A stretch of 64,000 nucleotides of DNA from Clostridia bacterium (GCA_016937975.1 JAFGVN010000073.1:1-64000), one strand, 5' to 3'. Shown: positions 17,451 to 26,466, counted from the first letter of the stretch. Notes: a model not told the origin generated them from the sequence alone. Translations and numbers: made by a program.

Positions 17451-19373
17451 ATGTTCAATTACAAACGCAAAATCAGTAATCATTTGATGACGAACATTAT
17501 CATTTTGCTTATCATTATGACTTTAATGGTAGGCTTTGTTGTGTTCAATTATACCCAAAAGGTGTTATCTGACGAGTTAGCTTCAAGGTTGGATACTGAA
17601 AATCAATTTGCAAAGCATCAAATTGAGAGTTTGTTTGAGGACACTTCATCTTATGTGAAGCAAATGACCTTTAATCCTAAAATCAAATCCTTTTTAACTC
17701 AAGTGGATACATTAGAAGAAGCCCAGGAACATCCAAATTTTCGAGATGTTGTTAATGCATTGAATGCCATTGAAAAAAGTAATGATCAAATTTTCTTGGT
17801 ATGGGTGGCAAATGAAACTGCAAACTTTTATGTTGATGACACAGGATATGTTTCAGGTCCAGAGTACGATGTTTTTATAAGACCATGGCATAAAGATGCC
17901 TTAAAGAATAATGTCATCAATTACACCGATCCTTATTTGGAATGGGAAACTAAACAGTATGTGATTTCATCTATTGCAACCTTAACAGAACCTGATGGCA
18001 GTCATTTTTTCTGTGTCGTGGATTTCGATTTAAGAACCATCCCTGATGTTGTTAATCAAATAAATGTTGGCAGTAAAGGGGAAGTGATGATTGTGGCTGA
18101 TGATGGTACTTTCATTTATCACCATAATCCGGAATATGTATTGAATCAACAAATTCAAAATATCTATCCAGACATATATGATTGGACCTTAGAACCACAT
18201 GATGGTATGGAAGTGATTAACCATGAAGATCAAGATTATTTTATTTTAAGTCAAGCCATTAATTATTCCAATTGGCATCTCATTACTATTGTGAATAAAA
18301 AGGAAGTGGAATCTGGCTTGAATAGATTCATGATGTACCTCATTGGTCTTATTGTTCTAATTGGTGCTATTGTGACCATTACCATTGTATTTATTATTAA
18401 AAATCGTTTGAAGCCAATTGATGCATTATCTGTTTATGGAGAACAAATCGCTAATGGAAAATTTGAGAGTTCACCGCCATATGAGTATGCTCAGTTAAAT
18501 GATGAAATGGGTAAAATGGCCAGATCTTTTGTGACCATCACAGAAGTTTTTGAACAAAAAAATAAAACCCTAGAGGAAATTGTAAGTTCACAATATGAAG
18601 AAATCAAACAACAATATCAATATATTATTGATAAAGAAAAAATTGCCTCATTGGGTGTTCTTGTAGCAGGTGTTGCTCATGAAATAAACACGCCATTGGG
18701 CAATGGCGTCACCAGCTCATCTTATATTCAAAATGAAGTAAAAAGGATGAAAGATCTTTTTGAGTCCAATAAATTATCTAAGAGTGAATTTGATAAAATA
18801 TTAAATTCTCTTACAGATGCATCAAGTTTATTGATGAACAATTTAGACCGTGCCAGTGAACTCGTGAAGCAATTTAAGTCCATTGCCATCAATCAGAATA
18901 TAGAATCCTTAAAATCCATAGAGTTAAAAGAAGAAATTGATAAAATTCTTACTTCTTTGAAACCAACAACAAGAAAGAATAATTTAGAGATCCTCAATGA
19001 AGTGGATTCAACAATTTTTATGGTGACCTATCCTGGTGCCATCTCTCAAGTCATAACAAATTTCATTATGAATTCCATGCATCATGGCTATGGTGACCAA
19101 GAAAAAGGAACCATCATTATACGTGCTGTACAGGATGGTCAATTGGTGAGGTTAACTTATCTAGATGATGGGAAAGGTATTCCACCAGAAATACTGGCTC
19201 ATGTCTTTGAACCTTTTTATACAACAAGAAGAAACAAAGATAATAGTGGTCTTGGCATGTATATCATCCATAATCTTGTCAATCAAACCTTAAGTGGCAC
19301 GATTGCTTGTGAAAGTAAAGTTGGGGAAGGCGTACGTTTTGATTTGACTTTGCCATTAGAGTTAAAAAAATAA
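17451..19373 (+). CDS. Membrane sensor histidine kinase with extracellular Cache-like domain
   Basis: 640 residues. TM1 (about 10-32), an extracellular domain (about 35-290) with a Cache-like pattern (FIRPWHKDALKNN, YVISSIATLTEPDG), TM2 (about 296-318), HAMP and a short coiled coil, a phosphoacceptor His near 410 in GVAHEINTPLGNG, and a C-terminal ATPase domain with YLDDGKGIPPEIL and GLGMYIIHNLV. The HEINTPLG variant is typical of HPK4-like kinases. No response regulator is adjacent, so the partner is elsewhere. ATG 17451 follows an unusual run of eight G (GGGGGGGG) serving as ribosome site; the track's TTG at 17421 is unlikely. Confidence 0.88.
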   Translation: MFNYKRKISNHLMTNIIILLIIMTLMVGFVVFNYTQKVLSDELASRLDTENQFAKHQIESLFEDTSSYVKQMTFNPKIKSFLTQVDTLEEAQEHPNFRDVVNALNAIEKSNDQIFLVWVANETANFYVDDTGYVSGPEYDVFIRPWHKDALKNNVINYTDPYLEWETKQYVISSIATLTEPDGSHFFCVVDFDLRTIPDVVNQINVGSKGEVMIVADDGTFIYHHNPEYVLNQQIQNIYPDIYDWTLEPHDGMEVINHEDQDYFILSQAINYSNWHLITIVNKKEVESGLNRFMMYLIGLIVLIGAIVTITIVFIIKNRLKPIDALSVYGEQIANGKFESSPPYEYAQLNDEMGKMARSFVTITEVFEQKNKTLEEIVSSQYEEIKQQYQYIIDKEKIASLGVLVAGVAHEINTPLGNGVTSSSYIQNEVKRMKDLFESNKLSKSEFDKILNSLTDASSLLMNNLDRASELVKQFKSIAINQNIESLKSIELKEEIDKILTSLKPTTRKNNLEILNEVDSTIFMVTYPGAISQVITNFIMNSMHHGYGDQEKGTIIIRAVQDGQLVRLTYLDDGKGIPPEILAHVFEPFYTTRRNKDNSGLGMYIIHNLVNQTLSGTIACESKVGEGVRFDLTLPLELKK

Positions 19374-19400
19374 ATTGAAAATATTAAAGATAATGATAAA

Positions 19401-19427
19401 AACACCAATTTTAAGTTGGTGTTTTTA
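19401..19427 (+). terminator. Terminator shared by converging genes
   Basis: AACACCAA-TTTTAAG-TTGGTGTTTTTAT with A-rich sequence upstream. It can stop the kinase transcript, and from the other side that of the DUF2953 gene. Confidence 0.82.
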
Positions 19428-20129
19428 TTCTATAACCACATGCTTTTCTTTTTTTGAGAATAATTTTTTGATTGGATGAAAATCAAGATAATCTCTGACA
19501 TCTTTTCTCAGAATAAATCTTAAGACTGGAATAATCAATTGTAGCACAGAGAAATTCACATAGAAGTCCCCTTCGTATTCTAATGCCACATCATTGTAAA
19601 CCGGTTCGTAAATAAATTCATATCTTTTTACACGGTTTAAAGGATAGAAAAGGGTGTTGTAAATCAAACCTGTTAATCCTGTAAAATAAGGATCATCTAT
19701 CCCAAATTTCAATTTCAAATAGGCATATTTAGGGGCAATGATTCTTATGATTTTTTTGACGAGATTTAAACCGAGAGATATAAGGTGTAAACTTGGTTTT
19801 TTAAATGATTTTTCTTGCTTTTCCTTCTTCTTTTTCTCTTCTTTTTCATCTTCCTCTGTAGTAGTTTCTTCTTCAGTGAGTTCATCAAGATTTTTTTTCT
19901 CTTTATCTTTTGGTTGGTAGACTTTGAAATTAAGAAACTTAATGAATAGTATCTTTTCACTGTAGTATATTTTTAAAAGACCAAATAGAAAACTGCCTTT
20001 AAAATGCAACTGCTGATTGTTGAAAATTAGACGACCTTTTAAACGAGGGACAATGGCTAAGAAGATAATGCTTAAAATCAATATCAAAAGGGACAAGAAT
20101 ATCCATAGTATGATTTTTAGTAGAATCAT
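19425..20129 (-). CDS. DUF2953 (YtfI-like) membrane-anchored protein
   Basis: 234 residues. One N-terminal TM (about 5-28, IILWIFLSLLILILSIIFLAIVP), then a beta-rich region, a highly charged linker of E and K (about 75-110), and a C-terminal part with GIDDPYFTGLTGLIYN, the DUF2953 hallmark (G-x-x-D-P-x-x-T-G). Function is unknown. In Bacillus the homologue ytfI sits next to ytfJ/gerW; here gerW is 1 kb away with a sigma/anti-sigma pair between. It overlaps the anti-sigma gene by 4 bp (ATGA), so translation is coupled. Confidence 0.8.
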   Translation of the reverse strand: MILLKIILWIFLSLLILILSIIFLAIVPRLKGRLIFNNQQLHFKGSFLFGLLKIYYSEKILFIKFLNFKVYQPKDKEKKNLDELTEEETTTEEDEKEEKKKKEKQEKSFKKPSLHLISLGLNLVKKIIRIIAPKYAYLKLKFGIDDPYFTGLTGLIYNTLFYPLNRVKRYEFIYEPVYNDVALEYEGDFYVNFSVLQLIIPVLRFILRKDVRDYLDFHPIKKLFSKKEKHVVIE

Positions 20130-20566
20130 AATAGGCCTCCTAATTTTCCTTTAAGTCTAGTTTTCTTTTTCTCTTTCTTTGGCATGTTTGTGACAATTTT
20201 CTTAGTGCCATCATAAAAGAATTTAGAGGTCTTCACCATTTTTTCTTTAGTAGGTACAAGATGATTCACAACTGGTGTTTCTAATAAAACAGTTTTAGTC
20301 TCCTGTAGTTGAGTAAGTAAGGATTTAGACTCTTTTGATTTGCCTAATTCCACTTTAACAGCTTCTAGTCTTATTAAGCTTAATTCTTCAGGAATTTCAA
20401 TAGCCTCCATATGTTCAAGCTCGTAAAACATTAATTTAATTTCAGAGAGTTTTTTACGACAATGTGGGCATGCACTTAAGTGATTGGAAACCACAAGTTT
20501 CTCTGCAGGTTCTAAAACATCATCTAAAAATTCATATAATAGCATTTCATCGAAATTACAACTCAT
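20126..20566 (-). CDS. Anti-sigma factor with zinc-finger (zf-HC2) domain
   Basis: 146 residues. The N-terminal zinc-binding anti-sigma module carries the HLSACPHCRKKL pattern (His-x3-Cys-x2-Cys). The rest is charged, with no clear transmembrane segment, so it may act as a soluble redox- or zinc-responsive anti-sigma. ATG 20566 overlaps the sigma stop codon as ATGA and is preceded by GGGGGTGA; the track's ATG at 20581 has a poor ribosome site. It most likely binds and silences the sigma factor encoded just upstream. Confidence 0.82.
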   Translation of the reverse strand: MSCNFDEMLLYEFLDDVLEPAEKLVVSNHLSACPHCRKKLSEIKLMFYELEHMEAIEIPEELSLIRLEAVKVELGKSKESKSLLTQLQETKTVLLETPVVNHLVPTKEKMVKTSKFFYDGTKKIVTNMPKKEKKKTRLKGKLGGLL

Positions 20567-21141
20567 TGTGTCACCCCCCATATACCTTTCTGGGTTAATT
20601 GTTCTTTTAAAATCTTTCTACCACGGTATAAATTTGTTTTTACTGTATTCAGTGGCAAGTTAAGGTAAGCAGACATTTCTTCATAAGACATTTCATGTTT
20701 GTGTCTCAAGATTAATGGCATGCGATATTTTTCCTCAATGCCATGAATGGTTTCATTGATGGTTTTATTCGTATCCTGGAATAAAATAAAATCTTCAAGA
20801 TTAAATTGAGAGGCGATGGCATCTTTTAACGTTCGACCATCATCTGTCATAATCTCATCTAATGATACTGTTTGTCGTTTCTTTTGCTTAAAATTGATAC
20901 ATGTATTGATTGTAATTTTTTTAATCCATGGTAATAAAGGCCTAGATTCATCAAAATGCTGGATGCCTCTTAGGACTTTTATGCAGATATCCTGAACTAA
21001 ATCCAACGCATCTTCTCTTGAATTGGTGTAGTTATAACAAATGGTATAGATATATTTTTCATATGTACTGAGTAATGTATGGAATGCTTTTTCGTTATTT
21101 TTCTTACATTGCAGCACCAATTTAGAATTGATGGAATCCAC
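20563..21141 (-). CDS. ECF-type sigma-70 family sigma factor
   Basis: 192 residues: region 2 (about 20-90, with YYTNSREDALDLVQDI-like sequence and LPWIKKITINTCINFKQKKR) and region 4 (about 130-185, MSYEEMSAYLNLPLNTVKTNLYRGR HTH). Lacks regions 1 and 3, so it is an ECF sigma that directs RNA polymerase to its own promoter set. Starts with GTG at 21141, preceded by GGTGGTGAAGG. The stop overlaps the start of the zf-HC2 anti-sigma gene, the standard arrangement of a sigma and its inhibitor. Confidence 0.92.
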   Translation of the reverse strand: MDSINSKLVLQCKKNNEKAFHTLLSTYEKYIYTICYNYTNSREDALDLVQDICIKVLRGIQHFDESRPLLPWIKKITINTCINFKQKKRQTVSLDEIMTDDGRTLKDAIASQFNLEDFILFQDTNKTINETIHGIEEKYRMPLILRHKHEMSYEEMSAYLNLPLNTVKTNLYRGRKILKEQLTQKGIWGVTQ

Positions 21142-21170
21142 GCCTTCACCACCTTTATAAAAGATTAAAT

Positions 21171-21196
21171 AGCTTAACGGTTAAAACCGTTAAGCT
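21171..21196 (-). terminator. Long perfect hairpin between gerW and the sigma gene
   Basis: AGCTTAACGGTT-AA-AACCGTTAAGCT, a 12-bp perfect stem 6 bp after the gerW stop. On the minus strand it is followed by ATTTAATCTTTT, a weak T-tract. Probably a terminator or attenuator limiting read-through from gerW into the sigma operon. Confidence 0.65.
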
Positions 21197-21202
21197 TAAT
21201 CA

Positions 21203-21565
21203 TTATGCTTCTTCTTTTGTTTCTTCTTTTTCATCATCTTTCATGTTCTTTAATTTCTCAATGAGAGCAGGAACACTTTCCAATAAACCTTCAAAGCTGC
21301 TACCTTTTCTAATTGGTACTAGATTCACATCATCACCATTGATGACAAGTAAAGCTGTTGGTGTTGCTTTTGCAAACATACCAGAGCCACCGCCGTCATT
21401 GCCGTTGTTGTCTCCGCCACCGCCAACACCTAGACCAAATGAAATGCTTGCCATTGGAATAATTGTGACATTACCGATTTTAATTTCTTGACCAACGATT
21501 GTTTTGTTTTGAATAAATGATTCAAAGCGTTCAAATAATACATTTAAATTTTCTAATACGTTCAT
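21203..21565 (-). CDS. ytfJ: GerW (YtfJ) family protein
   Basis: 120 residues. GNVTIIPMASISFGLGVGGGG followed by a Gly/Asn/Asp-rich loop, and KATPTALLVINGDDVNLVPI, are the core of the GerW/YtfJ family. In Bacillus GerW is needed for proper spore germination, but family members also occur in non-sporulating bacteria, so a sporulation role is not proved. GAGGAGG precedes ATG, and the start overlaps the preceding gene by 4 bp (ATGA). Confidence 0.88.
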   Translation of the reverse strand: MNVLENLNVLFERFESFIQNKTIVGQEIKIGNVTIIPMASISFGLGVGGGGDNNGNDGGGSGMFAKATPTALLVINGDDVNLVPIRKGSSFEGLLESVPALIEKLKNMKDDEKEETKEEA

Positions 21566-21834
21566 AGTACCTCCTCGATTTTACAACCGAACAATTCAGT
21601 TGATTTTTCATTAAGTTCATTTATATGGATTGTCTTATCTATGGAAAGATAAGTGACATGATCTTCATCTTTCATGAGAACACCTTTAGGTTCAAGTTGT
21701 GCTGAAACCAAAGTATGGATAGCTGTACCGGCTACTTCATATACCATGATGAATTGCTTTGTTTCAACTTCTTTAATTGAACTCAAGACCAATGCTTTTT
21801 TTTCAGCGTGCATAGGCTGCTTTTTAAAGATCAT
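21562..21834 (-). CDS. Small protein of unknown function upstream of gerW
   Basis: 90 residues, soluble, no motif recognised. It is probably real: a good AGGAGGA ribosome site precedes ATG 21834, and its stop codon overlaps the gerW start (ATGA), implying coupled expression. It contains a single Cys near the C-terminus. It may act with GerW, which is inference from coupling only. Confidence 0.7.
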   Translation of the reverse strand: MIFKKQPMHAEKKALVLSSIKEVETKQFIMVYEVAGTAIHTLVSAQLEPKGVLMKDEDHVTYLSIDKTIHINELNEKSTELFGCKIEEVL

Positions 21835-21977
21835 ATTTCCTCCTAGTTTTGGGCCCTTCTATATTAATGATACCAATAAGAAAAAGAAAAGTTTCAAAAA
21901 ATAAAAAATTTTTTTCAAAATCGTTTTAAAAGATTCTTCGAGGGTACGTATCAAGGTGGAATACTAGGAGTGTGGGC

Positions 21978-23531
21978 ATGGAATATAATGGGATTGTAAC
22001 AAAGGAAACAAGTTGCCTTTCAGAAGGTAATATAATGAAAATGCTTAAAATTGGCAAAGATATGTTATTGCAGAAAAATGTAAATGACCTTTTACATGTT
22101 TTTTGTGATTTTGTTGCCGAACATTTCCTAATGCAATCGATGGTCATTCACTTTTATAATGAAAAGGAGCAACAAAAAAATTATCATGTACAGTTTAAGT
22201 GTGGGACTTATGAGCTCAGACAGTTTGTATCATCTGAAACTGCTTCCAACACTCATTACAGTGAAGAAATTCCAATGGTGGTTAAGGATAAAAGAATCGG
22301 CACTTTGAGTTATGAGACCTTGAAAGAATATTGGCGTGATGGTTCTTTGGAGCAGATGATTGATTTCTTAAGCATAGGCATTGATTATATCAATCAAGAT
22401 ATGATTTTAAAATCCAATATACATAAAACAGATTCCAAACATATTCAACTTTTAAACAAAAATAAGAAACCTACTAAAGATCATCAACTTCTAAAGTTGT
22501 CCTATGTGGATACATTAACACAAATTTATAACAGAAGGTTTTATGAAGAACATTTAAAATACCTAAATGACAAGGACTTTTATCCGATTGGTATTATTAT
22601 AGCTGATATTAACAGTTTAAAGATTTTCAATGATGCCTTTTCCCATGTCATTGGTGATGAACTGATTAAAACTTGTGCACATACCATTAGGGATTATTTC
22701 TCTGAAATGGGTACTGTTTCAAGGATTGGTGGTGATGAGTTTGCCGTCTTAATTCCGAACTGTGATTATGAGCAATTAAAAGAGGACATCATCACATTAG
22801 AAAAGCGTTTAAAAGAAATTGATGCATTACCGATTAGACCAAGTATATCATTTGGTTATGCTTTATTTAGTGGGAAGGGTAAAATTTATGATACCATTGA
22901 AAAAGCAGAAAACATGATGTATGAAAGAAAGTTAATGACTAGCTTTTATGTAAAAAATGAAATTATAGATGCCTTAAAATCTTATTTGTCACAAAAAGAT
23001 AGGCATAATGAGATTTATCCAGTTGTTCATGAATTTGCAGAAGCATTGAATTTCTCAAGAGATGCCAAAGAAAAATTAGTGCTGTTGTCAGAAATTCATG
23101 ATATTGGTGAAATTGGTTTAAATCGAATGATTTTCAAAAAAACAGGACCGTTGACTGTAAGAGAAAAAGAGATTATTCACTCTCATGTGAAAAGAGGCTA
23201 CCGCATCGTTTCAGCGTCTTCTTCACTCAATAAAATTGGTGAAGAGATGCTCAGTCATCATGAGCGATGGGATGGTAAAGGATATCCTAGAATGTTGAAA
23301 GCAAATGAAATCCCAGAAGTTTCAAGAGCCTTTGCAATTATTGATGCTTATCATGCCATGAAATGTAAAAGACCTTATAGGAACGTGAGAACGGAAGATG
23401 AAATCTTAAATGAACTCCTACAGAGCTCAGGCAAACAGTTTGATCCTATTATGGTCCATATATTTGTTGAAAACATTTTGGGTGGAAAAATAAGTAAGAA
23501 TAATATCACGGAAGAAACTTTTCATGTATAA
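21978..23531 (+). CDS. GAF-like/GGDEF/HD-GYP hybrid c-di-GMP protein
   Basis: 517 residues. A GAF-like N-terminal region (about 20-150) is followed by a GGDEF domain (LTQIYNRRFYEEHL; RIGGDEF at 251-255) and an HD-GYP domain (IHDIGEIGLN at 373-382, SHHERWDGKGYP). The GGDEF signature is intact, so it could make c-di-GMP; no RxxD inhibitory site precedes it. In the HD-GYP domain the usual HDxGK reads HDIGE (Lys to Glu), so hydrolase activity is uncertain. ATG 21978 is chosen because AGGAG lies 7 bases before it; ATG 22035 with GAAGG is an alternative. A second HD-GYP gene follows 31 bp later. Confidence 0.88.
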   Translation: MEYNGIVTKETSCLSEGNIMKMLKIGKDMLLQKNVNDLLHVFCDFVAEHFLMQSMVIHFYNEKEQQKNYHVQFKCGTYELRQFVSSETASNTHYSEEIPMVVKDKRIGTLSYETLKEYWRDGSLEQMIDFLSIGIDYINQDMILKSNIHKTDSKHIQLLNKNKKPTKDHQLLKLSYVDTLTQIYNRRFYEEHLKYLNDKDFYPIGIIIADINSLKIFNDAFSHVIGDELIKTCAHTIRDYFSEMGTVSRIGGDEFAVLIPNCDYEQLKEDIITLEKRLKEIDALPIRPSISFGYALFSGKGKIYDTIEKAENMMYERKLMTSFYVKNEIIDALKSYLSQKDRHNEIYPVVHEFAEALNFSRDAKEKLVLLSEIHDIGEIGLNRMIFKKTGPLTVREKEIIHSHVKRGYRIVSASSSLNKIGEEMLSHHERWDGKGYPRMLKANEIPEVSRAFAIIDAYHAMKCKRPYRNVRTEDEILNELLQSSGKQFDPIMVHIFVENILGGKISKNNITEETFHV

Positions 23532-23562
23532 TAGAAGTATAATATGAATTGAAAGGTGAAAT

Positions 23563-24777
23563 ATGAAAACGATTAAACTTAATGAAGTTGAAATAGGTAT
23601 GATCCTTGCGGCTTCCATCTTTTTAGGTGGAGGCGATGTGGAATTACTCAGTAAAGGTGTAGAAATTACAGAACGTCATATCAAGCTTATTAGTCGCTTA
23701 GGTATTTCTGAAATACAAATAGAAGATGGTCGTGATGAGGAAGTTCCTGCAACAAGTAATGAAGACCAAGTCCGTATTATAACTGAAGCTGCAAAGAGTG
23801 CGGGTGAAGATTTTGATGCGGCGTTATATCTGAAAGAGTTAAATGAAAGCGAGTTAAATCCTGAAGAACTTGAGCCTGTTTTAACCAATATTGCAAATGC
23901 AAATATGGTGATTCATGTGCTTACAGGTGAGGGCAATATTCCAATTGACCAAAAGCATAAGGATTTAGTAGAGCATACCCAAAAGGCTTTTGAACAACTC
24001 AAGACAAGTAATGAGTTGGATTTGGATTCTATTAAAGCTGACATTGACCATGCCCTACCAGATATGATTCGAAATGATGATGTTCTAATGCGTTTGTCGC
24101 AACTAAAAGCTGGAGATGATTATACATTTGATCATTCACTTAGAGTATCCATTTTAGCGACCATGATTGGTAAATGGATGGGTTATAACAAGGAACAGTT
24201 AAGTGAATTGGCTCAAGCTGCTTTATTATTTGATATTGGTAAATTAAAAATACCTGATTTTGTTTTGAATAAACCGAATAAAACAAGAGAAGAAGAATTT
24301 GAAATTGTGAAGAAGCATGCTCAATTTGGCTATTCGATTTTATTAAAAACTCAAGGCGTAACCAATAATATTAAATACAGTGCTTTACAACATCATGAGC
24401 GTATTGATGGCTCTGGCTATCCTTTAAGATTAAAAGCTGGACAAATCCATGAATTTGCAAAAATCATTATGGTTTGCGATATTTTTGATGCCATGACCAA
24501 TGTAAGACCATACAAGGAAAAAGTATCACCATTTGTTGCTGCAGAATATATTTCTTGGAATGCTGGAAAGACATTGGACTCGAAAATATGCTATATTTTC
24601 TTGAGAAATCTGGCTGTATTCTATACAGGTAAGGAAGTGCTTTTAAGTACCAATGAAAGAGGCAGAATCATCTATGTAGACGTTAATTTTCCAACACGTC
24701 CAGTGGTTCAAGTGGATGAGAAGTTTATCGATTTAGTAAAAGAAAAATCAATTACTATTTTAGAATTATATTCATAA
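23563..24777 (+). CDS. HD-GYP domain protein with altered HD motif
   Basis: 404 residues. An N-terminal region typical of HD-GYP proteins (MKTIKLNEVEIGMILAASIF) is followed by a helical linker and an HD-GYP domain (about 165-370). The key HD of HDxGK reads LLFDIGKLKIP: Phe223-Asp224, so the metal-binding His is missing. The HHERIDGSGYP motif is intact. It is therefore likely inactive as a c-di-GMP phosphodiesterase, and may be a binder or regulator. AAAGGTG precedes ATG. It is probably co-transcribed with the GGDEF/HD-GYP gene, though two TATAAT-like boxes lie in the 31-bp gap. Confidence 0.85.
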   Translation: MKTIKLNEVEIGMILAASIFLGGGDVELLSKGVEITERHIKLISRLGISEIQIEDGRDEEVPATSNEDQVRIITEAAKSAGEDFDAALYLKELNESELNPEELEPVLTNIANANMVIHVLTGEGNIPIDQKHKDLVEHTQKAFEQLKTSNELDLDSIKADIDHALPDMIRNDDVLMRLSQLKAGDDYTFDHSLRVSILATMIGKWMGYNKEQLSELAQAALLFDIGKLKIPDFVLNKPNKTREEEFEIVKKHAQFGYSILLKTQGVTNNIKYSALQHHERIDGSGYPLRLKAGQIHEFAKIIMVCDIFDAMTNVRPYKEKVSPFVAAEYISWNAGKTLDSKICYIFLRNLAVFYTGKEVLLSTNERGRIIYVDVNFPTRPVVQVDEKFIDLVKEKSITILELYS

Positions 24778-24779
24778 AC

Positions 24780-24808
24780 TTGACAGACCAGGAATAATAC
24801 TATAAGAT
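24780..24808 (+). promoter_or_regulatory. Promoter of the T-box/tyrS transcript
   Basis: TTGACA, 17-bp spacer, TAAGAT, directly after the HD-GYP gene and upstream of the T-box leader. Confidence 0.6.
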
Positions 24809-24825
24809 GTTTATTAATTAAAAAT

Positions 24826-25037
24826 ATTGACTATGATGAACAGTAGTAGTTTGTTTGTAATGGATGTAGAGAGAAGCTGGATGGTGAAAAGCTTTCATGT
24901 AAACAGATGAAATTATGGGTTCTGAGTCTTGGTAGGAAACTACTACGGCCTATGCACGATACGCATATTGAGGGATTTTATCCGAATTAAGGTGGTACCA
25001 CGAGTTTTTCGTCCTTTGACGAAGAACTCTTTTTTTT
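24826..25037 (+). ncRNA. Tyrosine T-box riboswitch leader
   Basis: The T-box consensus AAGGTGGTACCACG (24989-25002) is followed by a terminator: GAGTTTTTCGTC/GACGAAGAACTC plus eight T (25002-25037). Upstream are an AGAGA and GGTG-type stem I region and, after GAAAC, a TAC triplet at 24941 that suits a tyrosine specifier. Uncharged tRNA-Tyr should favour the antiterminator and turn on tyrS. Specifier assignment is inference; the T-box itself is clear. The 5' limit is approximate. Confidence 0.93.
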
Positions 25038-25077
25038 GTTTTTGTTAACGATTGTTTAAAGATATAGGAGGAAAAAG

Positions 25078-26295
25078 ATGAGTGTATTTGATATTTTGCA
25101 GGAACGTGGATTTATTGAACAAGTAACCCATGAACAAGAAGTCCGAGAATTATTGGAAAAGGAAAAAGTTAAATTCTATATTGGTTTCGACCCTACAGCG
25201 GATTCATTGCATGTTGGCCATTTCATTCAAATCATCGTCATGATGCATATGCAACAAGCAGGTCATATTCCCATTGCATTGATTGGTGGTGGTACGGCTA
25301 AAATTGGTGATCCATCAGGCAAAACGGATATGAGAAAAATGCTCACATCAGAAGTGATTGAAGAAAATGGCCAAAAAATGCTTGCTCAAATGGAGAAATA
25401 CCTGGTACTAGATGGAGAAAAAGGTATTGCAGAAAACAATGCCAATTGGTTGGATCATCTAAACTATGTTTCTTTCTTAAGAGAAATAGGTAGCAAGTTT
25501 AATGTCAATAAAATGCTTGCAGCAGAATGTTTTAAAAATAGAATGGAAAATGGACTTTCATTTTTAGAGTTTAACTATATGGTTATGCAAGGCTATGATT
25601 TCTTAGAGCTTAACAGAAGACATCAATGTAAAATGGAACTTGGTGGTAATGACCAATGGTCGAATATCATAGCTGGCGTTAACTTATGTCGTAAAGCAGA
25701 TCAACAAGATGTATATGGTTTAACCTTTAAGTTGTTAACCACTTCTGCAGGCATTAAAATGGGCAAGACTGAGAAAGGTGCTGTTTGGATTGATCCAGAA
25801 AAAACGTCACCATATGAAATGTTCCAATACTTTAGAAATGTTGCGGATGAAGATGTTGAAAATTGTTTATCTTTATTAACTTTCATTCCTATGGACGAAG
25901 TAAGAAGATTAGGTGCTTTAGAAGGTGCAGAAATCAACAAGGCAAAAGAAATCTTAGCCTTTGAATTTGTGAAGATTGTTCATGGTGAAGAGGAAGCTCA
26001 GAAAGCCTTGGAAGCTACAAAAGCTTTATTCCTTGGTGGTCAATTAAGTGAAAATGTGCCTTCATATGATTTAGATAGAAATCGTTTAGAGCTTGAGTTG
26101 TTAGATTTAATGGTTGAAATGGACATGTTAAAATCTAAAGGTGAAGGTAAGCGTTTGATTCAGCAAAATGGTATTTCGTTAAATGATGAAAAAGTGACAG
26201 ATCCTTTCTACAAATTGACGTTATCTGATTTTGAAGAGGATAAGGCGATGATTAAAAAAGGCAAGAAAATTTTCCAACAAATTGTATTGAAATAA
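25078..26295 (+). CDS. tyrS: Tyrosyl-tRNA synthetase
   Basis: 405 residues, full length for bacterial TyrRS. Class I signatures: the HIGH-type motif ADSLHVGHF and the KMSKS-type motif IKMGKTEKG. The C-terminus carries an S4 RNA-binding domain ([19 protein letters not shown]). It attaches tyrosine to tRNA-Tyr. ATAGGAGG precedes ATG. The gene is alone behind its T-box and ends in a strong terminator. Confidence 0.97.
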   Translation: MSVFDILQERGFIEQVTHEQEVRELLEKEKVKFYIGFDPTADSLHVGHFIQIIVMMHMQQAGHIPIALIGGGTAKIGDPSGKTDMRKMLTSEVIEENGQKMLAQMEKYLVLDGEKGIAENNANWLDHLNYVSFLREIGSKFNVNKMLAAECFKNRMENGLSFLEFNYMVMQGYDFLELNRRHQCKMELGGNDQWSNIIAGVNLCRKADQQDVYGLTFKLLTTSAGIKMGKTEKGAVWIDPEKTSPYEMFQYFRNVADEDVENCLSLLTFIPMDEVRRLGALEGAEINKAKEILAFEFVKIVHGEEEAQKALEATKALFLGGQLSENVPSYDLDRNRLELELLDLMVEMDMLKSKGEGKRLIQQNGISLNDEKVTDPFYKLTLSDFEEDKAMIKKGKKIFQQIVLK

Positions 26296-26304
26296 TGACG
26301 CTAG

Positions 26305-26337
26305 AAGCTACTTGCAATGAAGATGCAAGTAGCTTTT
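26305..26337 (+). terminator. Terminator of tyrS
   Basis: AAGCTACTTGCA-ATGAAGA-TGCAAGTAGCTT then TTT: a perfect 12-bp stem. Confidence 0.92.
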
Positions 26338-26404
26338 TCTGTAAAGAGAGGAATATCACTTTATGGGATTGTATAGCGAATTCAATAAATTATGCAATCT
26401 ATAA

Positions 26405-26451
26405 TTGACATAAAGCAATATATATATTACACTTGCAATATAAAGATTGCA
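26405..26451 (+). promoter_or_regulatory. Promoter and putative Xre operator
   Basis: TTGACA-N17-TACACT (26405-26433) is followed at once by the perfect inverted repeat TGCAAT-ATAAAG-ATTGCA (26434-26451), 15 bp before the xre start. The position over the transcription start suggests autoregulation by the Xre protein. Confidence 0.65.
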
Positions 26452-26466
26452 GAAGGGAGTGATCTG

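Noticed and set aside
19738-19960. Ser/Phe-rich plus-strand and Lys-rich minus-strand ORFs inside the DUF2953 gene
   Set aside because: They result from the low-complexity Glu/Lys linker of the real gene read in other frames.
21171-21196. Perfect 12-bp palindrome as an operator for the ECF sigma factor
   Set aside because: It sits just after the gerW stop and reads like a terminator or attenuator on the minus strand; ECF factors use -35/-10 promoters, not palindromes. Kept as terminator with reduced confidence.
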